From Myxococcus llanfairpwllgwyngyllgogerychwyrndrobwllllantysiliogogogochensis (lineage in GTDB: Bacteria > Myxococcota > Myxococcia > Myxococcales > Myxococcaceae): DNA of 64,000 bases. Of this stretch, positions 27,127 to 34,652 are shown piece by piece. The notes beneath the pieces were generated by a model. That model did not search any database and was not told where the DNA came from. It saw only the letters and a program-made list of their open reading frames with translations. How positions within the stretch are numbered: position 1 is the stretch's first letter; the number at the start of each line of letters is the position of its first letter. The position numbers and the translations under genes were made by a program. Location: contig NZ_VIFM01000026.1 of the NCBI RefSeq assembly GCF_006636215.1, forward strand, positions 1 to 64,000, in the 5' to 3' direction.

Positions 27127-29187
27127 GTGCGGGTTGTGGCGACACGCAAGGGCCAGGGCCCTCGGGGCGGGAAACCAAGCGCGAAAGGAAGCCAGGGTTC
27201 CGGCGCGGCTCGGAGCGTGCGCGCGTCGCCGGAAGCGCTCGCGTTGCGCGAGCAGCTGGCCTCGGTGACGGACCCGTTGGTGTTGCTGGAGGGGTTGTTC
27301 CTCCACTCGCCGGTGCCGTACGCCATCTTCGACGCGCAAGGCCACTGCCGGCTGCACAACCCGGCCTATGCGGCGATGTTCGGCTCGGTGCCACCGCCCG
27401 AGTACAGCCTCTTCCGCGACGAGCTGGTCGCGAAGCTGGGGCTCGACGTGCTGCTGCGCCGGGCCTTCGCGGGCGAGACGGTCCAGACGCCGGTCATCTG
27501 GTACGACGTGAAGGAGCTGCGGCACGTCGACGTGAAAGAGGCGCACCGCATCGCCATCGCCTGCACCTGCTTCCCGCTCGCGTCCTCCGGGGGCGAGGTG
27601 AGCCACATCGCCCTGGCCTACAAGGACGTGACGGCGGAGCTGGCCGCGCGCGAGGCGGAGCAACTGGAGCGACGGCGGCTCTATCAACTGCTCACGCAGG
27701 CGCCGGTGGCCATCAACCTCTTGCGTGGCCCGGATTTGCGCTTCGAGTTCGCCAACCCGCTGCTCCAGACGTTGATGGGCGGCCGGGAGCTGGTGGGGCG
27801 CACGTTGCTGGAGGCGATTCCGGACATCGCTCCGGAGCTGGTGAGCCTGTACCGGGGCGTGCTGGAGACGGGGGAGCGGGTGGTGGCCCACGAGTACCCG
27901 ATGGTGCTCGACTACGCGGGGCGGGGCCAGGTGGAGACGCGGTACTGGAACCTCCTCTATGAGCCGCTGCGCGACGAGCGGGGCCGCGTGGACGGGCTGG
28001 TGACGTTCGCCTTCGAGGTGACGGAGCAGGTGCTCGCGCGTCAGGCGGTGGAGAGCCAGCATCGGTGGCTGGAGGCGGTGCTGGACTTGATGCCCATGCC
28101 GGTGGTGATGGCGGACCCCGGCACCGGAGACCTCACCTTCTCCAACGCGGCGGCGGACCGGCTGCATGGTGTGAGCATCCCCACGCGGGTGCCGGCATCC
28201 GACTACGGCGAGCTGTTCCACATCACGGACCTGGCGGGCCAGCGACTGAGGGCGGAGGAGCTCCCCTCCGCTCGCGCGGCGCGGGGCGAGAAGCTGGAGG
28301 GCCTGGAGGTCGTCTGGCACACGCACGGCGGGGAGTTCGTGCTCAGCATCTCCTCGGAGATGTTGCCCGCGATGCACGGGCACCCGGCGGTGACGGTGCT
28401 GCCCTTCCTGGACATCACCCGCCTGAAGACGGTGGAGCAGCGGCTCCAGGACGCCATCCGCGTGCGCGACGAGTTCCTGTCGGTGGCGAGCCATGAGCTG
28501 AAGACGCCGCTGACGGTGCTGGGCCTGAGGCTGCAGGCCTTCGCGCGCGCGGCGCTGGCGGACCCGGGCTCCGCGTGGGCGCTGCGCCACGGCCGCGAGG
28601 TGCAGGGCATGTTGCGGCAGGTGATGCGGCTGGCGGACCTGGTGAACGGGCTGCTGGACGTGTCGCGCATCGGCACGGGGCGACTGCGGTTGGAGTACGA
28701 GCAGGTGGACCTGCTCGCGCTGGTGCAGGAGGTGGTGGCGCGCTTCCAGCCGGAAGCGGAGCGGGCGGAGTGCGAAGTGGAGGTCTCCGGCGTGGAGTCC
28801 GCGACGGGGCTGTGGGACCGGATGCGGTTGGAGCAGGTGGTCACCAACCTGGTGTCCAACGCGCTCAAGTACGGCGCGGGCCGGCCCGTGCGGGTGCTCG
28901 TGGAGCGGGATGAAACGCGGGCCCGGCTGGTGGTGCGCGACGAGGGCATCGGCATCAGCGCGGAGGCCCAGGCGCGCATCTTCCACAAGTTCGAGCGCGC
29001 CGTGTCCGAGCGCAACTACGGCGGCCTGGGGCTGGGCCTGTATGTCGCGCGCACGCTCGTGGAGGCGATGGAGGGCGTCATCCGCGTGGACAGCCAGCCG
29101 GGCGAAGGGGCCACCTTCACCATGGAGCTGCCGCTGCGTCCCTCCGAGCCCGCCGTCGCCGTCGCCGCCAAGAGCCTGGCGTCCTGA
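27127..29187 (+). CDS. Cytoplasmic multi-PAS sensor histidine kinase
   Basis: A 686-residue soluble kinase. Three PAS-like domains lie at about 50-170 (FLHSPVPYAIFDAQGHCRLHNPAYAAM), 185-310 (LTQAPVAINLLRGPDLRFEFANPLLQTLMG) and 315-430 (VLDLMPMPVVMADPGTGDLTFSNAAADRLHG). HisKA with SVASHELKTPLTVLGLRL and an ATPase (VTNLVSNALKYG, DEGIGISAEAQ, GGLGLGLYVARTLVEAM) complete it. There is no receiver and no regulator next door. The frame is open far upstream, but that DNA belongs to alkC on the other strand; I chose the GTG at 27127, without a clear ribosome binding site, so the start is uncertain by about 20 codons. Confidence 0.9.
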   Translation: MRVVATRKGQGPRGGKPSAKGSQGSGAARSVRASPEALALREQLASVTDPLVLLEGLFLHSPVPYAIFDAQGHCRLHNPAYAAMFGSVPPPEYSLFRDELVAKLGLDVLLRRAFAGETVQTPVIWYDVKELRHVDVKEAHRIAIACTCFPLASSGGEVSHIALAYKDVTAELAAREAEQLERRRLYQLLTQAPVAINLLRGPDLRFEFANPLLQTLMGGRELVGRTLLEAIPDIAPELVSLYRGVLETGERVVAHEYPMVLDYAGRGQVETRYWNLLYEPLRDERGRVDGLVTFAFEVTEQVLARQAVESQHRWLEAVLDLMPMPVVMADPGTGDLTFSNAAADRLHGVSIPTRVPASDYGELFHITDLAGQRLRAEELPSARAARGEKLEGLEVVWHTHGGEFVLSISSEMLPAMHGHPAVTVLPFLDITRLKTVEQRLQDAIRVRDEFLSVASHELKTPLTVLGLRLQAFARAALADPGSAWALRHGREVQGMLRQVMRLADLVNGLLDVSRIGTGRLRLEYEQVDLLALVQEVVARFQPEAERAECEVEVSGVESATGLWDRMRLEQVVTNLVSNALKYGAGRPVRVLVERDETRARLVVRDEGIGISAEAQARIFHKFERAVSERNYGGLGLGLYVARTLVEAMEGVIRVDSQPGEGATFTMELPLRPSEPAVAVAAKSLAS

Positions 29188-29248
29188 CGGACTCCCGCTC
29201 TAGATAACCTCCCCGCGACGCCACGGACGCGGGTATACGGTGGGGGCC

Positions 29249-30391
29249 GTGCGCCTCCTCGCACTCCACGTCCAAGACTTCCGCAATCTCGCGCAGGTGA
29301 CGCTCACGCCCAGCGCCCATGCCACCATCGCCGTGGGGCAGAACGGGCAGGGCAAGACGAACCTGTTGGAGGGGCTCTACTTCCTCGCCACGCTCAAGCC
29401 GCTGCGCGCCGGGCGGCTGTCGGAGCTGGTGCGCTGGGGCACTCAGACGGCGCGCGTGTCCGGCCGCTTCCTCCTCAAGGGGGCCGAGCGCGAAATCGCC
29501 GTGGAGGTGGGAGGCGGCACCCGGCAGGCCTTCGTGGACGGAAAGAAGGCGGCCAGCCTGGAGGAGTACTTCGGCGGCGTCTCCGTCGTGGCCTTCACCC
29601 CGGATGACCTGGAGGTGGTGAAGGGCGGGCCGGACTCACGGCGTGGCTTCCTGGACCGGGCGGTGTTCAACCGCTTCCCCGCCTACCTGCGGGAGAGCCG
29701 CGAGTACGCGCGCGCGCTGAAGAACCGCAACCGGCTCCTGCGCGAGGGCGGCGCGGTGGACCCGGCCTACCTGGACGCCTACGACGAGACGCTGGCGAAG
29801 GCGGGGGCCCGCATCTACGCGCGGCGCCGGGCGCTGATGGCGGAGCTGTCGCCTCGCGCGCAGGCGACCTTCGCCTCGATTGGCCGCACGGTGGAGCCGG
29901 CCTCGTACGGCTATCACCCGGCGCACCTGGGCGGAGACTTCGCCACGGCGGATGAGGCCGCGCTGGCCCTGGCGCTGCGGGAGTCCCTGGGCGAGCGCCT
30001 GCGCCGCGATTTGGACCGGGGCTTCACGTCGGTGGGGCCCCACTCGGACGACGTGACGGTGACGCTGGGAGGGCGCAGCGCGCGGGCCTACGCGAGTCAG
30101 GGACAGCAGCGGGCGCTGGTGCTCGGCTGGAAGATCGCCGAAATCGAGAACCTGGAAACGAGCATGGGGTTCCTGCCGCTGCTCATGCTGGACGACGTGT
30201 CGAGCGAGCTGGACCCGGAGCGCAACGCCTACCTGATGGACTACCTGGCGAGGAGCGGCGCGCAGGTGTTCCTCTCCACCACGGACGGCTCGCTGGTGCG
30301 CGGGGCGGCGGCGGCGGACACGCTGTGGCTCTCCGTGCACGCGGGACAGGTGACGACGCGGGACGCGGAGACGCCCCCCGTCGCGAGCTGA
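29249..30391 (+). CDS. recF: DNA replication and repair protein RecF
   Basis: The 380-residue SMC-like ATPase loads RecA at gaps together with RecO and RecR. It has the N-terminal LALHVQDFRNL, Walker A GQNGQGKTN, the signature region SQGQQRALVLGWKIAE and Walker B LLMLDDVSSELD, with length normal for RecF. The start could be GTG at 29249 or 29240. It lies 61 bp after the kinase gene. In many bacteria recF follows dnaN directly; here more than 7 kb separates them. Confidence 0.97.
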   Translation: MRLLALHVQDFRNLAQVTLTPSAHATIAVGQNGQGKTNLLEGLYFLATLKPLRAGRLSELVRWGTQTARVSGRFLLKGAEREIAVEVGGGTRQAFVDGKKAASLEEYFGGVSVVAFTPDDLEVVKGGPDSRRGFLDRAVFNRFPAYLRESREYARALKNRNRLLREGGAVDPAYLDAYDETLAKAGARIYARRRALMAELSPRAQATFASIGRTVEPASYGYHPAHLGGDFATADEAALALALRESLGERLRRDLDRGFTSVGPHSDDVTVTLGGRSARAYASQGQQRALVLGWKIAEIENLETSMGFLPLLMLDDVSSELDPERNAYLMDYLARSGAQVFLSTTDGSLVRGAAAADTLWLSVHAGQVTTRDAETPPVAS

Positions 30392-30392
30392 C

Positions 30393-30791
30393 TCACGGCA
30401 CCGGGCGACGCCGGTGCCAGGGCCAGTGCACGTTCATCCGCCGGGCGTGGTGTTGATGCCGTGGCGGCAGGTCCTCCTGGCGGACGTGCTCGAAGAAGGC
30501 GAAGCGGTACTCGGCCCAGAGTACGGCGAAGGCCACCGCGAACAGGAAGGTCCCCAGGGTGAGCCACCACACGGTGCCCGTGGCCAGGGCGATGGTGGCC
30601 ACCGCCAGGAGTCCGAGGCTCAGGCCCAGGGAGATTTCCCTCAGCTTCTTCGACTCGCTGAAGGCCATGCCCATGGACACGAGCGACATCGCCAGCAGGG
30701 CCACGGCCACGCCGTAGGCCGTGCGTGCATACAGGCTCGCAATCGACAGCAGGAAGAGACCGAAGCCGAACACCGCGAGTCCGCCGTCCAT
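30393..30791 (-). CDS. Four-pass small membrane protein
   Basis: 132 residues with about four hydrophobic segments (LAVFGFGLFLLSIASLYA; VAVALLAMSLVSMGMAF; LGLSLGLLAVATIALATG; WWLTLGTFLFAVAFAVLWAEY) and a His/Arg-rich C-terminal tail (PPRHQHHARRMNVHWPWHRRR) that could bind metal or nucleic acid. The ATG at 30791 is set by AGGAGGAG just upstream. It converges on recF with one base between the ends. Family not recognised. Confidence 0.7.
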   Translation of the reverse strand: MDGGLAVFGFGLFLLSIASLYARTAYGVAVALLAMSLVSMGMAFSESKKLREISLGLSLGLLAVATIALATGTVWWLTLGTFLFAVAFAVLWAEYRFAFFEHVRQEDLPPRHQHHARRMNVHWPWHRRRPVP

Positions 30792-31186
30792 GTGTCTCCT
30801 CCTCGCGCCGTGTCCTCTCCCTGAAGAGGGAGGAGGGGGACGGGCGGATGCCTCGCATGGCTTCCGTGTCCCAGTGGGGTGCTGGAAGGAACATGCGAAC
30901 CGAGGGGGCGCACGGGGACTCCCCGCGTGCGCGCGCCGGGTGAGATTGATTGTGGGCGGGGCGGACGGCCTGCCCCTTTCCACGCCGGGAATGCGACGCC
31001 GGACGCGCGAAACGGGGTGTGTCGAGCATGTGACCTGGAAGGTTCAGTGGCGAGCATCCACCGTCCAGGGGTGGAGGTAGGGCTGGGTAGTGGACGTTTT
31101 ATCGCGCGGAATTTCTTGCGGCGCCGCCCCCGGTGTCGCATGACTCGCCCGCAGGGCCGGAAGTGCTGACCGCGAAGAACGGTGCC
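30792..31186. other. 395-bp divergent intergenic region
   Basis: It separates the four-pass membrane protein gene (minus) from the Mla-linked lipoprotein gene (plus) and should contain both promoters. An imperfect hairpin of CCTCTCCC and GGGAGGAGG lies at about 30816-30838. No gene or clear promoter element was found. Confidence 0.3.
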
Positions 31187-31687
31187 ATGCCGAGGATGAC
31201 GCTGCTGCTCGTGTTGCTCGCATCCCTCGGGGGCTGCCGCCGCGTGAGCTTCGAGGACTCCGTGCTGTCCAAGCCAGAGGTGCGCTACCGCGTGGGCGAG
31301 CTGCCCAAGCACTGGCGCCGTGTCTGGTTGGAGGACAACGACCTGGCCTTCGCCGAGACGGGCACGGGCCGCGCGCTCTCCGTCAACGCGACGTGCAAGG
31401 GGCACGACGACCCGCCGCTCCCGGTCCTCACGCGGCATTTGTTGATGGGCTTCACCGAGCGCCAGGAGGTGTCCCAGCACCTCATCGCCATGGACGGGCG
31501 GGAGGCGCTGCGCAGCCGCTTCCTGGCGAAGATGGATGGCGTGCCGGTGGAGCTGGAGCTGGTGGTGTTGAAGAAGGACAACTGCGTCTTCGACTTCTCC
31601 TACGTCGCGCCGCCCGGGCTGGCCGCGGAGCGGATGGCGGACTTCGACGCGCTGCTCGCGGGCTTCAAGTCGGAGCACTTCGGATGA
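31187..31687 (+). CDS. Lipoprotein, first gene of the Mla-type operon
   Basis: A 166-residue lipoprotein with signal MPRMTLLLVLLASLGGC. The mature part is a mixed alpha/beta domain (YRVGELPKHWRRVWLEDNDLAFAETG, then VLKKDNCVFDFSYVAPPG) of a type I do not recognise. Its stop overlaps the mlaE start as ATGA. Position suggests an outer-membrane or periplasmic partner of the lipid transporter, taking the place of MlaA or an auxiliary lipoprotein. An ATG three codons downstream is an alternative start. Confidence 0.7.
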   Translation: MPRMTLLLVLLASLGGCRRVSFEDSVLSKPEVRYRVGELPKHWRRVWLEDNDLAFAETGTGRALSVNATCKGHDDPPLPVLTRHLLMGFTERQEVSQHLIAMDGREALRSRFLAKMDGVPVELELVVLKKDNCVFDFSYVAPPGLAAERMADFDALLAGFKSEHFG

Positions 31688-32496
31688 GCCCCTCGGCGGA
31701 AGCGGAGGTGCCGGCGGCGCCGGTGCCGGAGCGCCCCGGGGTGGTGGAGCGCACGAAGCAGCGGCTGGAGTCGCTGGGCGCGATGACCCAGATGACGGGG
31801 CAGGTGCTCAGCCGCGCGGTGCGGCCGCCCTTCGACGGCGCCTCGTTCATCTTCCAGGTGGAGACGCTGGGGGTGCGCTCGCTGCCCATCGCGCTGCTCA
31901 CGGCGACGTTCGCCGGGCTCGTCATCTCGTTGCAGTTTGGTTACTTCCTGGCGCGCTTCGGGGTGCAGTACACGGTGGGGCGCGTGGTCGTCCTCACGTT
32001 GTTCCGCGAACTGGCGCCGGTGTTGACGGCGCTCACGGTGGGCGCGCGCCTGGGCAGCGGCATGGCGGCGGAGCTGGGGGCGATGACGGTGACGGAGCAG
32101 GTGGACGCCATCCGCGCGCTGGGGGCGGACCCGCTGCGCAAGCTGGTGGTGCCGCGCGTGCTCGCGTGCCTGCTGGTGATGCCGGTGCTCACGGTGTTCG
32201 CGGACGTGGTGGGCCTGGTGGCGGGCGCGCTGGTGGTGAACGCGCAGTACGCCATCTCGTTGGACCTGTTCTTCCAGGGCGCGCTGGACGCGGTGTTCAT
32301 GATGGACTTCCTGTCCGGCGTGTTCAAAGGCGCGGTGTTCGGCTTCATCATCGGGCTGGTGGGGTGCTTCAAGGGCCTGACGGTGGAAGGCGGCACGGAG
32401 GGCGTGGGGCGCGCGACGACGCAGACGGTGGCGATTACCTCCGTGGCGGTGTGTCTGGCGGACTTCTTCATCACCAAGGTGACGTTGTACCTGTGA
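31684..32496 (+). CDS. mlaE: MlaE-family lipid ABC transporter permease
   Basis: A 270-residue inner-membrane permease with five or six hydrophobic segments. It carries the highly conserved family block MTVTEQVDAIRALGADPLRKLVVPRVLA and the GRVVVLTLFRELAPVLTALTVGARLGSGMAAELG segment. With MlaF and MlaD it forms the complex that moves phospholipids between inner and outer membranes and keeps the outer leaflet asymmetric. The ATG at 31684 is preferred because it overlaps the lipoprotein's stop; longer in-frame extensions run through that gene. Confidence 0.95.
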   Translation: MSPSAEAEVPAAPVPERPGVVERTKQRLESLGAMTQMTGQVLSRAVRPPFDGASFIFQVETLGVRSLPIALLTATFAGLVISLQFGYFLARFGVQYTVGRVVVLTLFRELAPVLTALTVGARLGSGMAAELGAMTVTEQVDAIRALGADPLRKLVVPRVLACLLVMPVLTVFADVVGLVAGALVVNAQYAISLDLFFQGALDAVFMMDFLSGVFKGAVFGFIIGLVGCFKGLTVEGGTEGVGRATTQTVAITSVAVCLADFFITKVTLYL

Positions 32497-32502
32497 CGCG
32501 AC

Positions 32503-33324
32503 ATGCCCTTCGCCCACCGCAAGGAAGCGCCCACGTTCGAGTTCCACCGGCCCACGCCGGGTGAGCAGCTCATCCACTTCGAGCACCTCCAGAAGTCCTT
32601 CGGCGCCAAGCGCGTCTATGACGACCTGGAGCTGGACGTGCGGGCGGGGGAGACGCTGGTGGTGCTGGGGGGCTCGGGCACGGGCAAGAGCGTGCTGCTC
32701 AAGTGCCTCATCGGGCTGCAGCGGCCGGACGCGGGGCGCATCCTCTTCCAGGGGCGCGAGGTGACGGGCTTCTCCGAGGAGGAGTTCATCCCGGTGCGGC
32801 GGCACGTGGCGATGGTGTTCCAGGGCGCGGCGCTCTTCGACTCGCTGAGCGTGGGGGAGAACGTGGCGTATCCGCTGCGGGAGCACTTCCCGGAGATGCC
32901 GCTGGACGAGGTGCGGCAGCGGGTGGCGGAGAAGCTGGCGCTGGTGAACCTGCCGGGGACGGAGCGGCTGATGCCGTCGGACCTGTCGGGCGGCATGAAG
33001 AAGCGCGTGGGGTTGGCGCGAGCCATCGCCACGGACCCGGAGGTCATCCTCTGGGACGAGCCCACGACGGGGCTGGACCCCGTCACGACGCAGTCCATCA
33101 ACTCGATGATCAACTCGATGAAGACCAAGCTCGGCAGCACGTCCATCGTCGTGACGCATGACCTGGTGAGTGCGTTCGCGGTGGGTGACCGGATGGCGAT
33201 GCTGGCCAACCGGCGCATCGTCCAGGTGGGGACGCGAGACGAGTTCCGTCGCTCCACGGTGCCGGAGGTGCGGGCGTTCCTGGACGCGCGGCGTGTCGAG
33301 CTGGAGCCCGGAGGCGTGTCATGA
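32503..33324 (+). CDS. mlaF: MlaF-family lipid ABC transporter ATPase
   Basis: The 273-residue ATPase energises the MlaE permease. It has Walker A GGSGTGKSV (56-64), a Q-loop in VAMVFQGAALFDSL, the signature LSGGMKKRVGLARA and Walker B ILWDEPTTGLDP with the catalytic Glu and a following H-loop (VVTHDL). The first about 20 residues are an extra polar leader relative to E. coli MlaF. It lies 6 bp after mlaE and overlaps the MCE gene by 4 bp. Confidence 0.96.
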   Translation: MPFAHRKEAPTFEFHRPTPGEQLIHFEHLQKSFGAKRVYDDLELDVRAGETLVVLGGSGTGKSVLLKCLIGLQRPDAGRILFQGREVTGFSEEEFIPVRRHVAMVFQGAALFDSLSVGENVAYPLREHFPEMPLDEVRQRVAEKLALVNLPGTERLMPSDLSGGMKKRVGLARAIATDPEVILWDEPTTGLDPVTTQSINSMINSMKTKLGSTSIVVTHDLVSAFAVGDRMAMLANRRIVQVGTRDEFRRSTVPEVRAFLDARRVELEPGGVS

Positions 33325-34550
33325 GCCTGTTCACGTCCGCGGCGGGCGAGAAACGGCTGGCGTTGCGCGCGGGGCTGTTCGTGGCCATCGGCCTGGCGGT
33401 GGCGGGCGTGGTGGTGTTCTTCATCGGCCAGGAGTCGCGGCTGTTCCAGCGGCAGCACACGTACCGGACGTACTTCGCCAACGTGCAGGGGTTGAGTGAC
33501 CAGTCCCCGGTGTGGCTGGGGGGCCTGGAGGTGGGGAAGGTGACGGGCATCTACTTCTCCGAGGACCCGAACGACCCCAAGCTGGAGGTCCGGCTGCAGG
33601 TGGCGTCGAAGTACGGGGACCGCGTGAAGCAGGACTCGCTGGCGCAGCTGACGAGCATGGGCGTGCTGGGGGACAAGGCGGTGGACATCTCGCTGGGCAG
33701 TCCCGCGTCGCCGCCGGTGGAGCCGGGTGGGGTGCTCGCGTCGTCCACGAGTGGAGACCTGACCAACCTGCTCAAGAGCGCCAGCGAGGTGATGGACAAC
33801 TCGGTGGCCATCAGCAAGTCGTTGCTCAAGACGGTGGATGCGTATGGAGATCCCCAGCTCGCCAGGGACGTGCAGCGGAGCATGGCGTCCCTGCGGGGGG
33901 TGCTGGAGCAGGTGCAGAACGGGGACGGGATGTTGCACGCGCTCATCTACGACAAGGATGGCGGGCGCGAGGTGCGCAGGCTGATGGCGAGCGCGTCGAG
34001 CGCGGCGCAGCGGGTGGATGGCGCGGTGGGGCACGTGGAGGTGCTGTTGCGCGAGGTGCGCACGGGTGACGGCACGGCGCACGCGCTCATCTACGGGGAC
34101 GAGGGCGCGATTGCGCTGCGGGAGCTGGGTGAGGCGGCGGGGCAGTTGGCGGGGCTGATTGAGGACGCGAAGAAGAGCCCGAACGGGGCGGTGCATCAGC
34201 TGGTGTATGGCGATGCGAGCGGGATGTTCGCGGACCTGGGCAGCGCGGCGGAGGACCTGAAGAAAATCACGGCGACGGTGGCGAAGGGGGAGGGCACGTT
34301 GGGTGGGCTCATCAGCGACCCCACGGTCTACGAGGACCTGCGCGAGGTGCTGGGCAACGTGAAGCGCAACCGCATCCTGCGGGCGCTGGTGCGCTTCTCG
34401 TTGGATAACAGGAAGGACCTGGAGCAGATGGGCAAGGTGCAGCGCGTGGAGCCCAAGGCCGAGGCGCCGAAGCCGGCCGAGCCCCCGCAGCCCGTGGCGG
34501 CGCCTCCGCCCGTGGATGCGGCGCCCCCCACTGTGCCCGCGGCGGAGTGA
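33321..34550 (+). CDS. mlaD: MCE-domain (MlaD-like) protein with long helical tail
   Basis: 409 residues. One membrane segment (about 18-38) anchors the protein in the inner membrane. The MCE domain follows (about 42-130: YRTYFANVQGLSDQSPVWLGGLEVGKVTGI, VASKYGDRVKQDSLAQLTSMGVLGDKAVDISLG). The remaining 270 residues are largely helical with repeated GDG-x-LHALIYDxDGGREVRRLM and GDGTAHALIYGDEGAIALREL units, then a Pro/Ala tail. MCE hexamers form the lipid channel; the long helices may build a needle-like extension towards the outer membrane, as in PqiB or YebT-type proteins. No mlaB or mlaC is present. Confidence 0.93.
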   Translation: MSLFTSAAGEKRLALRAGLFVAIGLAVAGVVVFFIGQESRLFQRQHTYRTYFANVQGLSDQSPVWLGGLEVGKVTGIYFSEDPNDPKLEVRLQVASKYGDRVKQDSLAQLTSMGVLGDKAVDISLGSPASPPVEPGGVLASSTSGDLTNLLKSASEVMDNSVAISKSLLKTVDAYGDPQLARDVQRSMASLRGVLEQVQNGDGMLHALIYDKDGGREVRRLMASASSAAQRVDGAVGHVEVLLREVRTGDGTAHALIYGDEGAIALRELGEAAGQLAGLIEDAKKSPNGAVHQLVYGDASGMFADLGSAAEDLKKITATVAKGEGTLGGLISDPTVYEDLREVLGNVKRNRILRALVRFSLDNRKDLEQMGKVQRVEPKAEAPKPAEPPQPVAAPPPVDAAPPTVPAAE

Positions 34551-34652
34551 GGTCGGGTCCGCTGAGCCGGGCCCCGAGTCCCTGGCAGGTCTGCCTGCGT
34601 CGTGCCGGGCGGTGGCTGGTTGCCACCTCGACTCCGTGATAGCGATTTGACC

